DNA of 64,000 bases from Streptomyces sp. LX-29 (GTDB taxonomy: Bacteria; Actinomycetota; Actinomycetes; Streptomycetales; Streptomycetaceae). This document shows positions 28,469 through 36,936 of this stretch, piece after piece. A program made the translations under genes and the position numbers. The stretch's first letter is position 1; each line of letters starts with the position of its first letter. The DNA is taken from NCBI RefSeq assembly GCF_029541745.1, contig NZ_CP089746.1, positions 4,039,559-4,103,558 of the forward strand, written 5' to 3'. The notes beneath the pieces were generated by a model. That model saw only the letters and a list, made by a program, of their open reading frames with translations. It was not told the DNA's origin and did not search any database.

Positions 28469-29443
28469 GTGCCGCCCGAGCCGGACTCCGAGGCCGCGGC
28501 TCCCGCGCTGTCGGCCGCCGCGCAGGCGGCGGTCGCCGACGCGGTCGCCGACGCGGCGGAGGAGGCGTCCGCCTTCGCGCATCCGCCCGTGGCGCCGGAC
28601 GCCACCGGCTCGTACGGCCCGCACCCGGACCAGGTGGTGGACTTCCATCTGCCACCGTCTGACGCGGCGTCCGCGCCCGCGCCCCTCGTGGTCCTCTTCC
28701 ACGGGGGCGCGTGGCGCTCCCCCTACGACCGTCTCCACATCTCGCCGCTGGCCGCCTTCCTCGCCGGCCGAGGGCTGGCCGTCGCGTCGGTGGAGTACCG
28801 GCGAGGGCCGGCCTCGGAGGCGAGGACCCCGGGTACGGGCGCGGCGCCCCGGCCCCGGGCGGGCCGGTGGCCGGAGACCTTCGACGACCTCGCCGCGGCG
28901 GTGGACGCCGTGCCGAGGCTGGTGGCCGAGCTCGGGCTGACCGGGGTGGACGCCGGACGGATGGTGCTGTGCGGGCACTCGGCGGGCGGGCACGCCGCGC
29001 TGTGGGCGGCGGCGCGGCATGTGCTGCCGGCCGACGCGCCGTGGCGCGCCCCGGCCGCGGCCCCGGCCGTACGTGGCGTGGTGGCCCTCGCTCCGATCGC
29101 CGACTTCGCGGTCGCGCGGGAGCTGGGCGTGTGCTCCGACGCGGTCGACGAACTGCTCGACGGGGAGGCGGCCCTGCCGCGGCGGCTGCCGTACGCCGAC
29201 CCGGCCGCGCTGCTGCCCACCGGCGTGCCGACGACGATCGTGCAGGGCGCTCGGGACGCCGACGTGCCCGCGCGGGTCGCGGAGGCGTTCGCGGCCGCGG
29301 CGGAGCGTGCCGGACAGCCGGTGCGGCTGACGCTCCTGGCAGACGTGGGGCACTTTCCGCCGATCGACCCCGCGACGGCGGCCGCCCGCACCGTGGCTGA
29401 CGAGATCGAGGGGATCGTCCGGCGATACGCTCCCGGAGCATGA
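28469..29443 (+). CDS. Alpha/beta hydrolase, probable kynurenine formamidase
   Basis: 324 residues. The alpha/beta-hydrolase fold has the oxyanion motif LVVLFHGGAWRSPYDR, the nucleophile elbow GHSAGGHAALW (Ser), an Asp in QGARDADVPARV and His in LADVGHFPPI. HGGxW and GHSAGGH are typical of KynB/arylformamidase-like hydrolases. Its place directly after kynU (2-base gap) and between pathway genes supports hydrolysis of N-formylkynurenine to kynurenine. A 50-residue Ala/Glu-rich N-terminus is unlike most relatives; a start further in is possible. The stop overlaps the P450 start (ATGA). Confidence 0.82.
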   Translation: MPPEPDSEAAAPALSAAAQAAVADAVADAAEEASAFAHPPVAPDATGSYGPHPDQVVDFHLPPSDAASAPAPLVVLFHGGAWRSPYDRLHISPLAAFLAGRGLAVASVEYRRGPASEARTPGTGAAPRPRAGRWPETFDDLAAAVDAVPRLVAELGLTGVDAGRMVLCGHSAGGHAALWAAARHVLPADAPWRAPAAAPAVRGVVALAPIADFAVARELGVCSDAVDELLDGEAALPRRLPYADPAALLPTGVPTTIVQGARDADVPARVAEAFAAAAERAGQPVRLTLLADVGHFPPIDPATAAARTVADEIEGIVRRYAPGA

Positions 29444-30651
29444 ACACCGTCGCCGACTTCGACCCGTGGTCCCCGTCGTTCACGGCGGACCCGTATCCGG
29501 TCTACGCGAGCCTGCGCGAGCGCGGCCGCGCGCACTGGTTCGAGCCCGCCCGGCAGTGGCTGATCCCGCACTACGACGACGTCAGCGCCCTGTTGCGGGA
29601 CCGCAGGTTGGGGCGGACGTATCTGCACCGCTTCAGCCACGAGGAGTTCGGGCGGACCGCTCCGTCCGCGGCGCACGGCCCCTTCCACACGCTCAACGGC
29701 AGCGGCCTGCTCGACCTCGAAGGGGAGGACCACACCCGGATCCGCCGGCTGGTCGCCAAGGCGTTCACCCCGCGTACGGTCGAGCGGCTGGTGCCCACCA
29801 TCCGGCGGTTGGCCGAGGAACTGGTGGACGACCTGGTCGCGCGGGGCGGCGGGGACCTGATCGCGGCGGTCGCCGAGCCGCTGCCGGTGGCGGTGATCGC
29901 CGAGATGCTGGGCATCCCGGAGTCGGACCGGGGGCTGCTGCGGCCGTGGTCGGCGGACATCTGCGGGATGTTCGAACTGAACCCGAGCGAGGAGACCGCG
30001 CGCCGCGCGGTGAGCGCCTCGCTGGAGTTCACCGCGTATCTGCGGGACCTGATCGTCGAACGCCGTCGCTCGCCGGGTGAGGACCTGGTCAGCGCGCTGA
30101 TCGCGGCCCACGACGCGGAGGACCGGCTCACCGAGCAGGAGATGATCTCCACCTGTGTGCTGCTGCTGAACGCGGGACACGAGGCCACGGTCAACTCCAC
30201 CGGAAACGGCTGGCTGACCCTCTTCCACCATCCGGAGCAGCTGGCCCGGCTGCGCGCGGCACCGGAGGCGCTGCTGGCGCCGGCGATCGAGGAACTGCTG
30301 CGCTACGACACGCCGTTGCAGATGTTCGAGCGCTGGGTGCTGGAGGACATCGAGGTCGGTGGCACGGTCATCCCGCGCGGCAGCGAGGTGGCGCTGCTCT
30401 TCGGCTCCGCCAACCGCGACCCGGCCCGCTTCGAGCGCCCGGACGAGCTGGACCTGTCCCGCGCGGACAATCCGCACATCACCTTCGGCGCCGGCATCCA
30501 CTACTGCCTCGGCGCACCGCTGGCCCGCCTCGAACTCGCCGCCTCCTTCGGCACCCTGCTGCGCCGCGCCCCGCGGCTGCGGCTGGCGGCGGAGCCGGAG
30601 TGGACGGGGTTCGTCATCCGCGGGCTGCGGGAGCTGCGGGTCGAGGTGTGA
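29440..30651 (+). CDS. Cytochrome P450, last gene of the kynurenine operon
   Basis: 403-residue soluble bacterial class I P450. I-helix motif is AGHEAT at 245-250: Ala249 stands where the conserved Thr (Thr252 of P450cam) is expected. ExxR is EELLRY. The heme loop is FGAGIHYCLG with Cys356 as thiolate ligand, and PLARLE follows. It overlaps the hydrolase gene by ATGA, yet TACGCT lies 8 bases before the ATG, so an extra leaderless transcript is possible. No ferredoxin gene is adjacent. Closest in look to the CYP107 family. Substrate unknown; a kynurenine-pathway product is a guess from the operon. Confidence 0.92.
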   Translation: MNTVADFDPWSPSFTADPYPVYASLRERGRAHWFEPARQWLIPHYDDVSALLRDRRLGRTYLHRFSHEEFGRTAPSAAHGPFHTLNGSGLLDLEGEDHTRIRRLVAKAFTPRTVERLVPTIRRLAEELVDDLVARGGGDLIAAVAEPLPVAVIAEMLGIPESDRGLLRPWSADICGMFELNPSEETARRAVSASLEFTAYLRDLIVERRRSPGEDLVSALIAAHDAEDRLTEQEMISTCVLLLNAGHEATVNSTGNGWLTLFHHPEQLARLRAAPEALLAPAIEELLRYDTPLQMFERWVLEDIEVGGTVIPRGSEVALLFGSANRDPARFERPDELDLSRADNPHITFGAGIHYCLGAPLARLELAASFGTLLRRAPRLRLAAEPEWTGFVIRGLRELRVEV

Positions 30652-30656
30652 GCGTG

Positions 30657-30693
30657 CCGGGTTCCTGTCCACAGCCTGTGGACAAGAACCCGG
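30657..30693. terminator. Bidirectional terminator between P450 and ABC permease genes
   Basis: A 37-base imperfect palindrome. The outer arms CCGGGTTC/GAACCCGG and inner arms TGTCCACAG/CTGTGGACA are parted by one mismatched pair. It lies 5 bases after the P450 stop and 30 bases from the convergent permease stop. Confidence 0.8.
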
Positions 30694-30723
30694 ACTTCGG
30701 CGCGCCGGAGGTCACGCCCCGGG

Positions 30724-32379
30724 TCACGCCCCCATGTCGCGACGCCGCAGCGCGGCCAGGCCGGTCACGGCGAACGCCGTCGCCAGGGCCGGCAGCCAGA
30801 CGAACGGGGCGGCGGAGACGTCGGCGCCCGGCAGCTTGGGGAGATGGCCGTAGGGCGACAGGTTCAGGACCGCCCGGGGGAGGTCGAGGGCCGGGCCGAG
30901 CCAGCCGACGGCGATGCACGCGCCCACCACGCCCCAGGTGGCCGGGGCCAGCCTGGGTAGCGCGCCGACGATCAGCGTGGCCAGCCCGGCGAACGTCCAC
31001 ACCGCCGGGACCTGCGCCAGCGCCGCGCCGAGCACCCGCGGGAGCTGCCCGCCGAGGTCGTCGGCGGCGAGCCCGTAGGTCAGTCCCATCGCCGTGCCGC
31101 CGACCGCGAGCACCGCGGCCGAGCCGGCGAAGGCGATGAGGAGGTGGCCGGCCGCCCAGCGCAGCCGGCTCAGCGGCAGGGCCAGCAGCGGCTCCGCGCG
31201 TTCGCCGGTCTCCTCACCGCGCAGCCGCAGCACCGCGCCGGTCGCGTACAGCGCGCAGAGCAGGCCGAGCGAGGTGACCAGGGAGGCCAGGAAGGCGTCG
31301 GCGAGGCCCTGTTGTCCCCCCATCCGCTCGAACAGCTCGCGCGTGCTCTCGTTGTCGCCGACCAGCTCGTCAGCGCCGTTCGCGAGGGATCCGAAGACGG
31401 CGCCGGCCAAGGCGAAGCCGAGGGCCCAGCCGAGCAGGGTGCCGCGCTGGAGCCGCCAGGCCAGTCCGAAGGCGCCGCCGAGCGAGCGGCCCGCGGCGGC
31501 CGGGCCGGGGCGGGGCGGGAAGAAGCCGGCGCCGAGGTCGCGGCGGCCGACCAGCGCGTAGGCCGTGCCGGAGGCCACCGCCGCGAGCAGCAGCGGGAGC
31601 AGCAGCACCCACCAGCGCTCGTCCCCGTACGGGCGCACCGACGCGGCCCAGCCCAGCGGGGTGAACCAGCTGAGCGGGGAGGTGGTGCCCGGGGTGTCCT
31701 GGGCGGCGTCGCCCGCTCCGCGCAGCGCGAAGGCCAGACCCACGAGGGCGCCGGACAGCCCCCTGGCCAGCCGGGTGTTCTCGGTGAGCTGGCAGACCAC
31801 GACCGCCAGGCCCGCGAACGCCATGCCGGTGGTCGCGACGGAGAGGCCGAGCGCCACGGCGCCGCCGCCACCGGCGCCGAGGGCGGCCATCCCGAGGGCC
31901 ACCAGCGCCCCCGCGGCGACATCGGCGACGGCGGCGGTGAGCAGGGCGCAGGTGAGCGGGGCGTGCCGGCCGACCATCGCGGAGGAGAGCATCTCCTGAC
32001 GGCCCGACTCCTCCTCCTCACGGGTGTGGCGCACCACGATCACCAGGCTCATCACGCCGGCCAGCACGGCCGCGTAGCCGCCCACCCGCCATGTGGCCAG
32101 TCCGCCGAGCGAGTCGTCGTACAGCACCCCGTACAGCGCGCGCAGCGAGCCGTTGGCGCTCATGTCCCGTGCGAAGTCGGCCCGCTCGGCCGCCGTGTCG
32201 TAGAGGTTCTTGAAGGAGTCGGCGGTGCCGAGCACCATCAGGGCGATGGCGAAGACCCACACCGGGACCATCACCCGGTCGCGGCGCAGGGCGAGCCGCA
32301 GCAGCCGGCCGGTGCCCGCGAGCTCGTCCGAGCGGCGGGTGGCCCGGGGGTGGGCGTGATACGGGGAGACGGCGCTCAT
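30724..32379 (-). CDS. ABC exporter permease (large, about 12 helices)
   Basis: 551-residue membrane protein with two similar halves of about six helices, as in the Streptomyces exporters annotated as polyketide-antibiotic or tetronasin-type ABC permeases. The conserved loop TREEEESGRQEMLSSAMVGRHA after helix 2 recurs in the second half as RLRGEETGERAEPLLALPLSRLRW, showing internal duplication. It pairs with the ATPase that starts upstream and overlaps it by 4 bases (ATGA). Exported compound unknown; no biosynthetic genes nearby. Regulated probably with the ATPase by the divergent GbsR/MarR protein. Confidence 0.88.
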   Translation of the reverse strand: MSAVSPYHAHPRATRRSDELAGTGRLLRLALRRDRVMVPVWVFAIALMVLGTADSFKNLYDTAAERADFARDMSANGSLRALYGVLYDDSLGGLATWRVGGYAAVLAGVMSLVIVVRHTREEEESGRQEMLSSAMVGRHAPLTCALLTAAVADVAAGALVALGMAALGAGGGGAVALGLSVATTGMAFAGLAVVVCQLTENTRLARGLSGALVGLAFALRGAGDAAQDTPGTTSPLSWFTPLGWAASVRPYGDERWWVLLLPLLLAAVASGTAYALVGRRDLGAGFFPPRPGPAAAGRSLGGAFGLAWRLQRGTLLGWALGFALAGAVFGSLANGADELVGDNESTRELFERMGGQQGLADAFLASLVTSLGLLCALYATGAVLRLRGEETGERAEPLLALPLSRLRWAAGHLLIAFAGSAAVLAVGGTAMGLTYGLAADDLGGQLPRVLGAALAQVPAVWTFAGLATLIVGALPRLAPATWGVVGACIAVGWLGPALDLPRAVLNLSPYGHLPKLPGADVSAAPFVWLPALATAFAVTGLAALRRRDMGA

Positions 32380-33296
32380 CGGGCGGTCCCCGCTTCGCGC
32401 ACCGCGTCAGCGTCCTCGTCGGCGTAGTGCCGCAGGAAGAGCTCCTCCAGCGTGGGCGGGCTGCTGATCAGGCTGCGCACCCCCGACTCGCCGAGCCGGC
32501 GCAGCACCCCGTCCAGCTTGTCGGTGTCCACCTGGAGCCGCACCCGCCGGCCCTGGACGGTCAGGTCGTGGACGCCGGGGAGGGTGGAGAGCCCGTCGGG
32601 CGGGCCGGCCAGCTCGGCGGTGACCGAGGTCCGGGTGAGGTGGCGCAGGTCGGCGAGCGATCCGGACTCGACCGTGCGCCCCTTGCGGATGATGCTGACC
32701 CGGTCGCACAGCGCCTCCACCTCGCTGAGCACATGGCTGGAGAGCAGCACGGTGCAGCCGCGGTCCCGGGCCTCGCCGACGCACCGCTGGAAGACCTCCT
32801 CCATGAGCGGGTCGAGGCCGGAGGTGGGCTCGTCCAGGATCAGCAGCGAGGCGTCCGAGGCGAAGGCGGCCACCAGGGCGACCTTCTGCCGGTTGCCCTT
32901 CGAATAGGTGCGGCCCTTCTTCGTCGGGTCGAGCTCGAAGCGCTCCAGCAGCTCGGCGCGGCGCGTCCGGTCCAGGCCGCCGCGCAGCCGCCCGTAGAGG
33001 TCGATCACCTCGCCGCCGCTGAGGTTGTGCCACAGCGTGACGTCTCCGGGCACGTACGCCACATGGCGGTGGAGCGCGACCGCCTCGCGCCACGGGTCGA
33101 CCCCGAGCACCTGGGCGGCGCCGCGGTCGGCGCGTATCAGGCCGAGGAGGACCCGGATGGTGGTGGACTTCCCGGCGCCGTTGGGGCCCAGGAAGCCATG
33201 CACCTCGCCGGTCTCGACGCTCAGGTCGAGACCGTCCAGCGCATGGGTCCGGCCGAAGGACTTGCGCAGGCCGGACACGGTGATAGCCGTCGTCAT
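32376..33296 (-). CDS. ABC exporter ATP-binding protein
   Basis: 306 residues. Walker A is GPNGAGKS, the Q-loop lies in HVAYVPGDVTLW (Pro-Gly replaces the usual Gln region), the signature motif is degenerate in YSKGNRQKV, Walker B is LLILDEPTSGLD and the switch His is in VLLSSHVLSEVE. A DrrA-like C-terminal domain follows (residues 220-300). It energises the downstream permease. Its ATG lies 20 bases from a 16-bp palindrome in the shared intergenic region with the GbsR/MarR gene. Confidence 0.9.
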   Translation of the reverse strand: MTTAITVSGLRKSFGRTHALDGLDLSVETGEVHGFLGPNGAGKSTTIRVLLGLIRADRGAAQVLGVDPWREAVALHRHVAYVPGDVTLWHNLSGGEVIDLYGRLRGGLDRTRRAELLERFELDPTKKGRTYSKGNRQKVALVAAFASDASLLILDEPTSGLDPLMEEVFQRCVGEARDRGCTVLLSSHVLSEVEALCDRVSIIRKGRTVESGSLADLRHLTRTSVTAELAGPPDGLSTLPGVHDLTVQGRRVRLQVDTDKLDGVLRRLGESGVRSLISSPPTLEELFLRHYADEDADAVREAGTAR

Positions 33297-33316
33297 GGTT
33301 CTGAAGTTACTGTGGT

Positions 33317-33332
33317 TTCACAAATTTGTGAA
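33317..33332. promoter_or_regulatory. 16-bp palindrome, likely operator of the divergent GbsR/MarR protein
   Basis: TTCACAAATTTGTGAA is a perfect palindrome in an AT-rich island between the ABC operon and the regulator gene. TTGTGA within it, followed after 15 bases by TAAACT, could be a weak rightward -35/-10. Its place between divergent genes and its symmetry suit a dimeric winged-helix repressor. Confidence 0.7.
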
Positions 33333-33401
33333 GATAAGAAAGTGTTTAAACTTAGGGCGGCTCAGCGGTGGTGCGAGAGTGGGCGGCGAAGGGTGGCGGA
33401 G

Positions 33402-34034
33402 ATGGCGGAGAGGGCGCACGAGCGGGATGAGGACGCGGTGTCGCGCTTCGTCGAGCGGTTCGCGGGCGAGCTGGCCGACGCCGGGATGCAGCGGATGGCG
33501 GCCCGGGTCTTCGCGGCGCTGCTCGCCTCCGACAGCGGGACCCTGACCTCGGCCGAGCTCGCCGAGCGGCTCCAGATCTCCCCGGCGGCGGTCTCCGGCG
33601 CGATCCGCTACCTCAGCCAGGTCCACATGGTCGGCCGGGAGCGCGACCCCGGTTCTCGGCGCGACCGCTACCGACTGCACAACGAGCTCTGGTACGAGAC
33701 CTTCACCCGCCGCGACCAGTTGTTGAGCCGCTGGGAGTCCACCCTGCGGGACGGCGCAGCGTCGCTGGGACCGGGCACTCCGGCCGGTGAGCGGGTGGCT
33801 GAGACGGCGGCCTTCTTCGAGTTCCTCCAGGGGGAGATGCTCTCGATGATGGACCGCTGGCGCGCGTACCAGGCCGCCCGCCGCGAGGCTCTCGCGGCGA
33901 CACCCGCGACCGCCGCCGCACCCGGGCTTGCCGCGTCCGACACCGTCGCAGCCGAGATCGCCGGGTCCGAGGTCCTCGCGTCCGAGTCCGGCGCGGGCCC
34001 GCACCCCCGGGCCACGGCCGCCCGGGAGGGCTGA
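33402..34034 (+). CDS. GbsR/MarR-family transcriptional regulator
   Basis: 210-residue winged-helix protein. The N-terminal helix (AVSRFVERFAGELADAGMQRMAARVFAALL) and the HTH (TSAELAERLQISPAAVSGAIRYLSQ) fit GbsR-type MarR proteins. The wing is VHMVGRERDPGSRRDRYRL. A helical dimerisation region follows (FFEFLQGEMLSMMDRW), then an Ala/Ser-rich tail. The ATG at 33402 follows GGCGGAG closely; in-frame sequence upstream crosses the promoter and ABC genes. Divergent from the ABC exporter genes, so probably its local repressor through the 16-bp palindrome. Confidence 0.87.
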   Translation: MAERAHERDEDAVSRFVERFAGELADAGMQRMAARVFAALLASDSGTLTSAELAERLQISPAAVSGAIRYLSQVHMVGRERDPGSRRDRYRLHNELWYETFTRRDQLLSRWESTLRDGAASLGPGTPAGERVAETAAFFEFLQGEMLSMMDRWRAYQAARREALAATPATAAAPGLAASDTVAAEIAGSEVLASESGAGPHPRATAAREG

Positions 34035-34134
34035 GCCGGCTCGCCTCGGTGCGGCGCGCCGCCCGCGCGGTGCGCTCCCGCGGCCGCGCGGCTCTCCTCC
34101 GCGTCCGCACGGCCGCGCGGACGCGCCGCCCGGG

Positions 34135-35379
34135 TTACGGGTGCGGAACCAGCAGGCGCAGCGCCTCGCCGAGGACCGTCCAGGTGCGGGTGCGGACCGG
34201 GCCCGCGATGTGCGCGTCCGCGCGGTAGCGGAAATCGGGGCCGGAGACGGTGATCGCGCGGGCCCTGGCCCGCACCGGGGCCTCGGCGGCGTGCGAGCGG
34301 ACCAGCACCTCCGCCAGGCCCGCGCCGGGCGTGGAGACCGTGATCCGCTCCACCGGCTGGTCGAGGTCGGCCAGCAGCACGCCGTCCGCCTCCACCCGCA
34401 GCCGCTGCCCCGGCTCCCGGCCGCGGCGGCGCGCGGTTCCGGGGCCGAGACCCGGCACCGGGAGGGTGAGCAGCGCCAGCGCGGAGCGCGCGGTGCGGGC
34501 GGCGGGGGACCACCAGGCGTGGTGCCGGTCCGCCGCCGATCCACCGCCGCCGTCGGACCCGGACGGCCCGCCGGTCCCGGCGAGGCCGTCGTCGCCGACA
34601 CCGGGCTCGGGCGACGCGGCGTCCGGCGTCACGCCCCCGCGCCGCTCCCCGTCCCCGGGCCGGTCCCGGTCCCGTGCGCCGGGGATCCCGCGCGGGCCAG
34701 GCCCGCCCGCGCGGTCGCCGTCGTACGTCCGGTCGGGGGAGCCGTCCCCGGTCCCGTGCGGTGGGGAGGCGGCGCCGCCCCGCGGATACGCCCCGTACCC
34801 GCCGTGCCCCGCACCGTCCTCGACGTCGTCGGCGTAACCGTCCTGGTCCGGATGGGCGGCGCGCCGGTCATGGCCGTCGAACGGCGGGTCGTAGGCGCCG
34901 TACGCGGCGCCGCCCGAGGGAATGTGCAGACCGCCGAGGACCACTCCGCCGCTGTCGTCCACCAGCACGTCCAGCCGGCGCTCCCGGCCGTCCAGGACCG
35001 TGCGCGCGGCGGCCACGGCGCCGGTGGGCACGCCGAGTGAACGCGCGAGTGCCACCGAGGGCGACGTGCCGACCGGGACCATGGAGAGCGCCGCGTCCGC
35101 GAGCTCGCGGTGTTGGTGCAGAAGCCGCACGACGTGCAGCAACGCGCGGTCGTCGCCGATCACGACGGGGCGCCGGCTGCCCCTGCGGGCCAGCGCCCGC
35201 GCCACCTCGGCCGGCCCGTCCGGAAGAAGGATTTTCGTCTGTGCGCCGGCACACAGAACATCTTTCGCGATCCGCACGGATTCGCCGTCGACACGGCGCG
35301 CGAGCGGGTCGATGATCACGAGTAGCGGGGACTCCCGGACGTCGGGGGGAGAGTCTCCGGCAGGGTCTGGAGCCGACAC
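34135..35379 (-). CDS. Diacylglycerol-kinase-like protein with degenerate catalytic loop
   Basis: 414 residues. The N-terminal 110 or so resemble the LCB5/DagK catalytic domain: LLVIIDPLARRVDG, then VVIGDDRALLHVVRLL where active lipid kinases have GGDGT, then SMVPVGTSPSVALARSLGVP. The C-terminal beta domain (about 285-414) resembles the second DagK domain (LRVEADGVLLADLDQPVERI, FRYRADAHIAGPVR). Between them is a Gly/Asp/Arg/Pro-rich insertion of about 115 residues. The changed GGDGT loop makes kinase activity doubtful. Divergent from purA, with a 153-base shared upstream region. Confidence 0.75.
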   Translation of the reverse strand: MSAPDPAGDSPPDVRESPLLVIIDPLARRVDGESVRIAKDVLCAGAQTKILLPDGPAEVARALARRGSRRPVVIGDDRALLHVVRLLHQHRELADAALSMVPVGTSPSVALARSLGVPTGAVAAARTVLDGRERRLDVLVDDSGGVVLGGLHIPSGGAAYGAYDPPFDGHDRRAAHPDQDGYADDVEDGAGHGGYGAYPRGGAASPPHGTGDGSPDRTYDGDRAGGPGPRGIPGARDRDRPGDGERRGGVTPDAASPEPGVGDDGLAGTGGPSGSDGGGGSAADRHHAWWSPAARTARSALALLTLPVPGLGPGTARRRGREPGQRLRVEADGVLLADLDQPVERITVSTPGAGLAEVLVRSHAAEAPVRARARAITVSGPDFRYRADAHIAGPVRTRTWTVLGEALRLLVPHP

Positions 35380-35413
35380 CTCGGTCCTTCCTCAGGTAAT
35401 CTCTCGGTGCAAG

Positions 35414-35441
35414 AGCCCCTGTCGCTGTTGCGCCAGGGGCT
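35414..35441 (+). promoter_or_regulatory. Hairpin in the purA upstream region
   Basis: AGCCCCTG and CAGGGGCT pair over 8 bp with a 12-base loop and are followed by TCGTCT. The hairpin lies 92 bases before the purA GTG. If transcription starts upstream it could act as attenuator or terminator; I recognise no known riboswitch. Confidence 0.45.
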
Positions 35442-35532
35442 TCGTCTATCCGGGGCACCGGTTCGACGGCTCTTGTGGTGGCACAGCCACTGCGCACGTT
35501 GGACATGCCCCGCCCGGAAGGGGTGTACGCCT

Positions 35533-36819
35533 GTGCCCGCACTTGTGCTGCTCGGTGCTCAGTGGGGTGATGAGGGCAAGGGAAAGGCCACCGACCTGCT
35601 CGGCGGCTCAGTGGACTACGTGGTGCGCTACCAGGGTGGCAACAACGCCGGCCACACGGTCGTCGTCGGCGACCAGAAGTACGCGCTTCACCTCCTCCCT
35701 TCCGGAATCCTCTCGCCGGGGTGTACCCCGGTCATCGGCAACGGCGTCGTCGTCGACCCGGCGGTCCTGCTCTCCGAGCTGAGCGGGCTGAACGAGCGTG
35801 GCGTCGACACGTCCAAGCTGCTGCTCAGCGGTAACGCGCATCTGATCACTCCGTACCACACGACCATCGACAAGGTGACGGAACGCTTCCTCGGAAAGCG
35901 GAAGATCGGCACCACCGGGCGCGGCATCGGCCCGACGTACGCCGACAAGATCAACCGAGTCGGCATCCGCGTCCAGGACATCTTCGACGAGTCGATCCTC
36001 CAGCAGAAGGTGGAGGCGGCTCTCGATTTCAAAAACCAGATCCTCGCCAAGCTCTACAACCGGCGCGCGATCACCGTGGAGCAGGTCGTCGAGGAGCTGC
36101 TGGCCTACTCGGACCAGCTGCGGCCCTTCGTCACCGACACCACGCTGGTGCTGAACAACGCCATCGACGAGGGCAAGGTCGTGCTCTTCGAGGGCGGCCA
36201 GGGCACCCTGCTCGACGTCGACCACGGCACGTACCCCTTCGTCACCTCCTCCAACCCGACCGCCGGCGGCGCCTGCACCGGCGCCGGCGTGGGCCCGACG
36301 AAGATCAGCCGCGTCATCGGCATCCTGAAGGCGTACACCACGCGCGTCGGCGCGGGTCCGTTCCCGACGGAGCTGTTCGACGAGGACGGCGAGAAGCTGC
36401 GCACCATCGGCCACGAGCGCGGTGTGACCACCGGCCGGGACCGGCGCTGCGGCTGGTTCGACGCGGTCATCGCGCGCTACGCCACCCGGGTCAACGGCCT
36501 CACCGACTTCTTCCTCACCAAGCTGGACGTGCTCACCGGCTGGGAGCAGATCCCGGTGTGTGTGGCGTACGAGATCGACGGCCGGCGGGTCGAGGAGCTG
36601 CCGTACAGCCAGACCGACTTCCACCACGCGAAGCCGATCTACGAGATGCTGCCGGGCTGGTCCGAGGACATCAGCAAGGCCAAGTCCTTCTCCGACCTGC
36701 CGAAGAACGCGCAGGCGTATGTGAAGGCCCTGGAGGAGATGTCGGGCGCGCCGATCTCGGCGATCGGCGTCGGCCCGGGCCGGGACGAGACGATCGAGAT
36801 CAACTCGTTCCTGTCCTAG
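35533..36819 (+). CDS. purA: Adenylosuccinate synthetase
   Basis: GTP-dependent joining of IMP and aspartate, the first committed step to AMP. 428 residues, normal length. The P-loop-like GAQWGDEGKGK is at 8-18 with catalytic Asp and the switch His in NNAGHTVV. KRKIGTTGRGIGPTY is the IMP loop. VGAGPFPTEL and GVTTGRDRRCGWFD hold the aspartate and IMP contacts. NKxD-type guanine recognition is TKLDVLTGW. GTG at 35533 is chosen because similarity starts there. Two hairpins follow the stop. Confidence 0.97.
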   Translation: MPALVLLGAQWGDEGKGKATDLLGGSVDYVVRYQGGNNAGHTVVVGDQKYALHLLPSGILSPGCTPVIGNGVVVDPAVLLSELSGLNERGVDTSKLLLSGNAHLITPYHTTIDKVTERFLGKRKIGTTGRGIGPTYADKINRVGIRVQDIFDESILQQKVEAALDFKNQILAKLYNRRAITVEQVVEELLAYSDQLRPFVTDTTLVLNNAIDEGKVVLFEGGQGTLLDVDHGTYPFVTSSNPTAGGACTGAGVGPTKISRVIGILKAYTTRVGAGPFPTELFDEDGEKLRTIGHERGVTTGRDRRCGWFDAVIARYATRVNGLTDFFLTKLDVLTGWEQIPVCVAYEIDGRRVEELPYSQTDFHHAKPIYEMLPGWSEDISKAKSFSDLPKNAQAYVKALEEMSGAPISAIGVGPGRDETIEINSFLS

Positions 36820-36831
36820 CCCCCGGGCACC

Positions 36832-36853
36832 GGCCCCTCGAAGCACAGGGGCC
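36832..36853 (+). terminator. Short hairpin terminator of purA
   Basis: GGCCCCT and AGGGGCC pair over 7 bp with an 8-base loop, 12 bases after the stop, followed by TTCGGG. Confidence 0.65.
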
Positions 36854-36866
36854 TTCGGGCGCATGA

Positions 36867-36910
36867 GAAACGGCGCGCCGGCCGACAGCAGTCGGCCGGC
36901 GCGCCGTTTC
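36867..36910. terminator. Bidirectional terminator between purA and the kinase gene
   Basis: Perfect 20-bp stem with an AGCA loop; arms begin GAAACGGCGCGCC and end GGCGCGCCGTTTC. It lies between the convergent purA and kinase genes, 26 bases from the kinase stop. GAAA and TTTC at the feet give short T-runs for both directions. Confidence 0.92.
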
Positions 36911-36936
36911 CCGTTCCGGGCGGCCGCGGTGGGCGG

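Noticed and set aside
26333..34034. Antibiotic biosynthetic cluster (P450, hydrolase, ABC exporter)
   Set aside because: No NRPS, PKS, terpene or RiPP core gene; the enzymes form a tryptophan catabolic operon, separated from the exporter by a bidirectional terminator.
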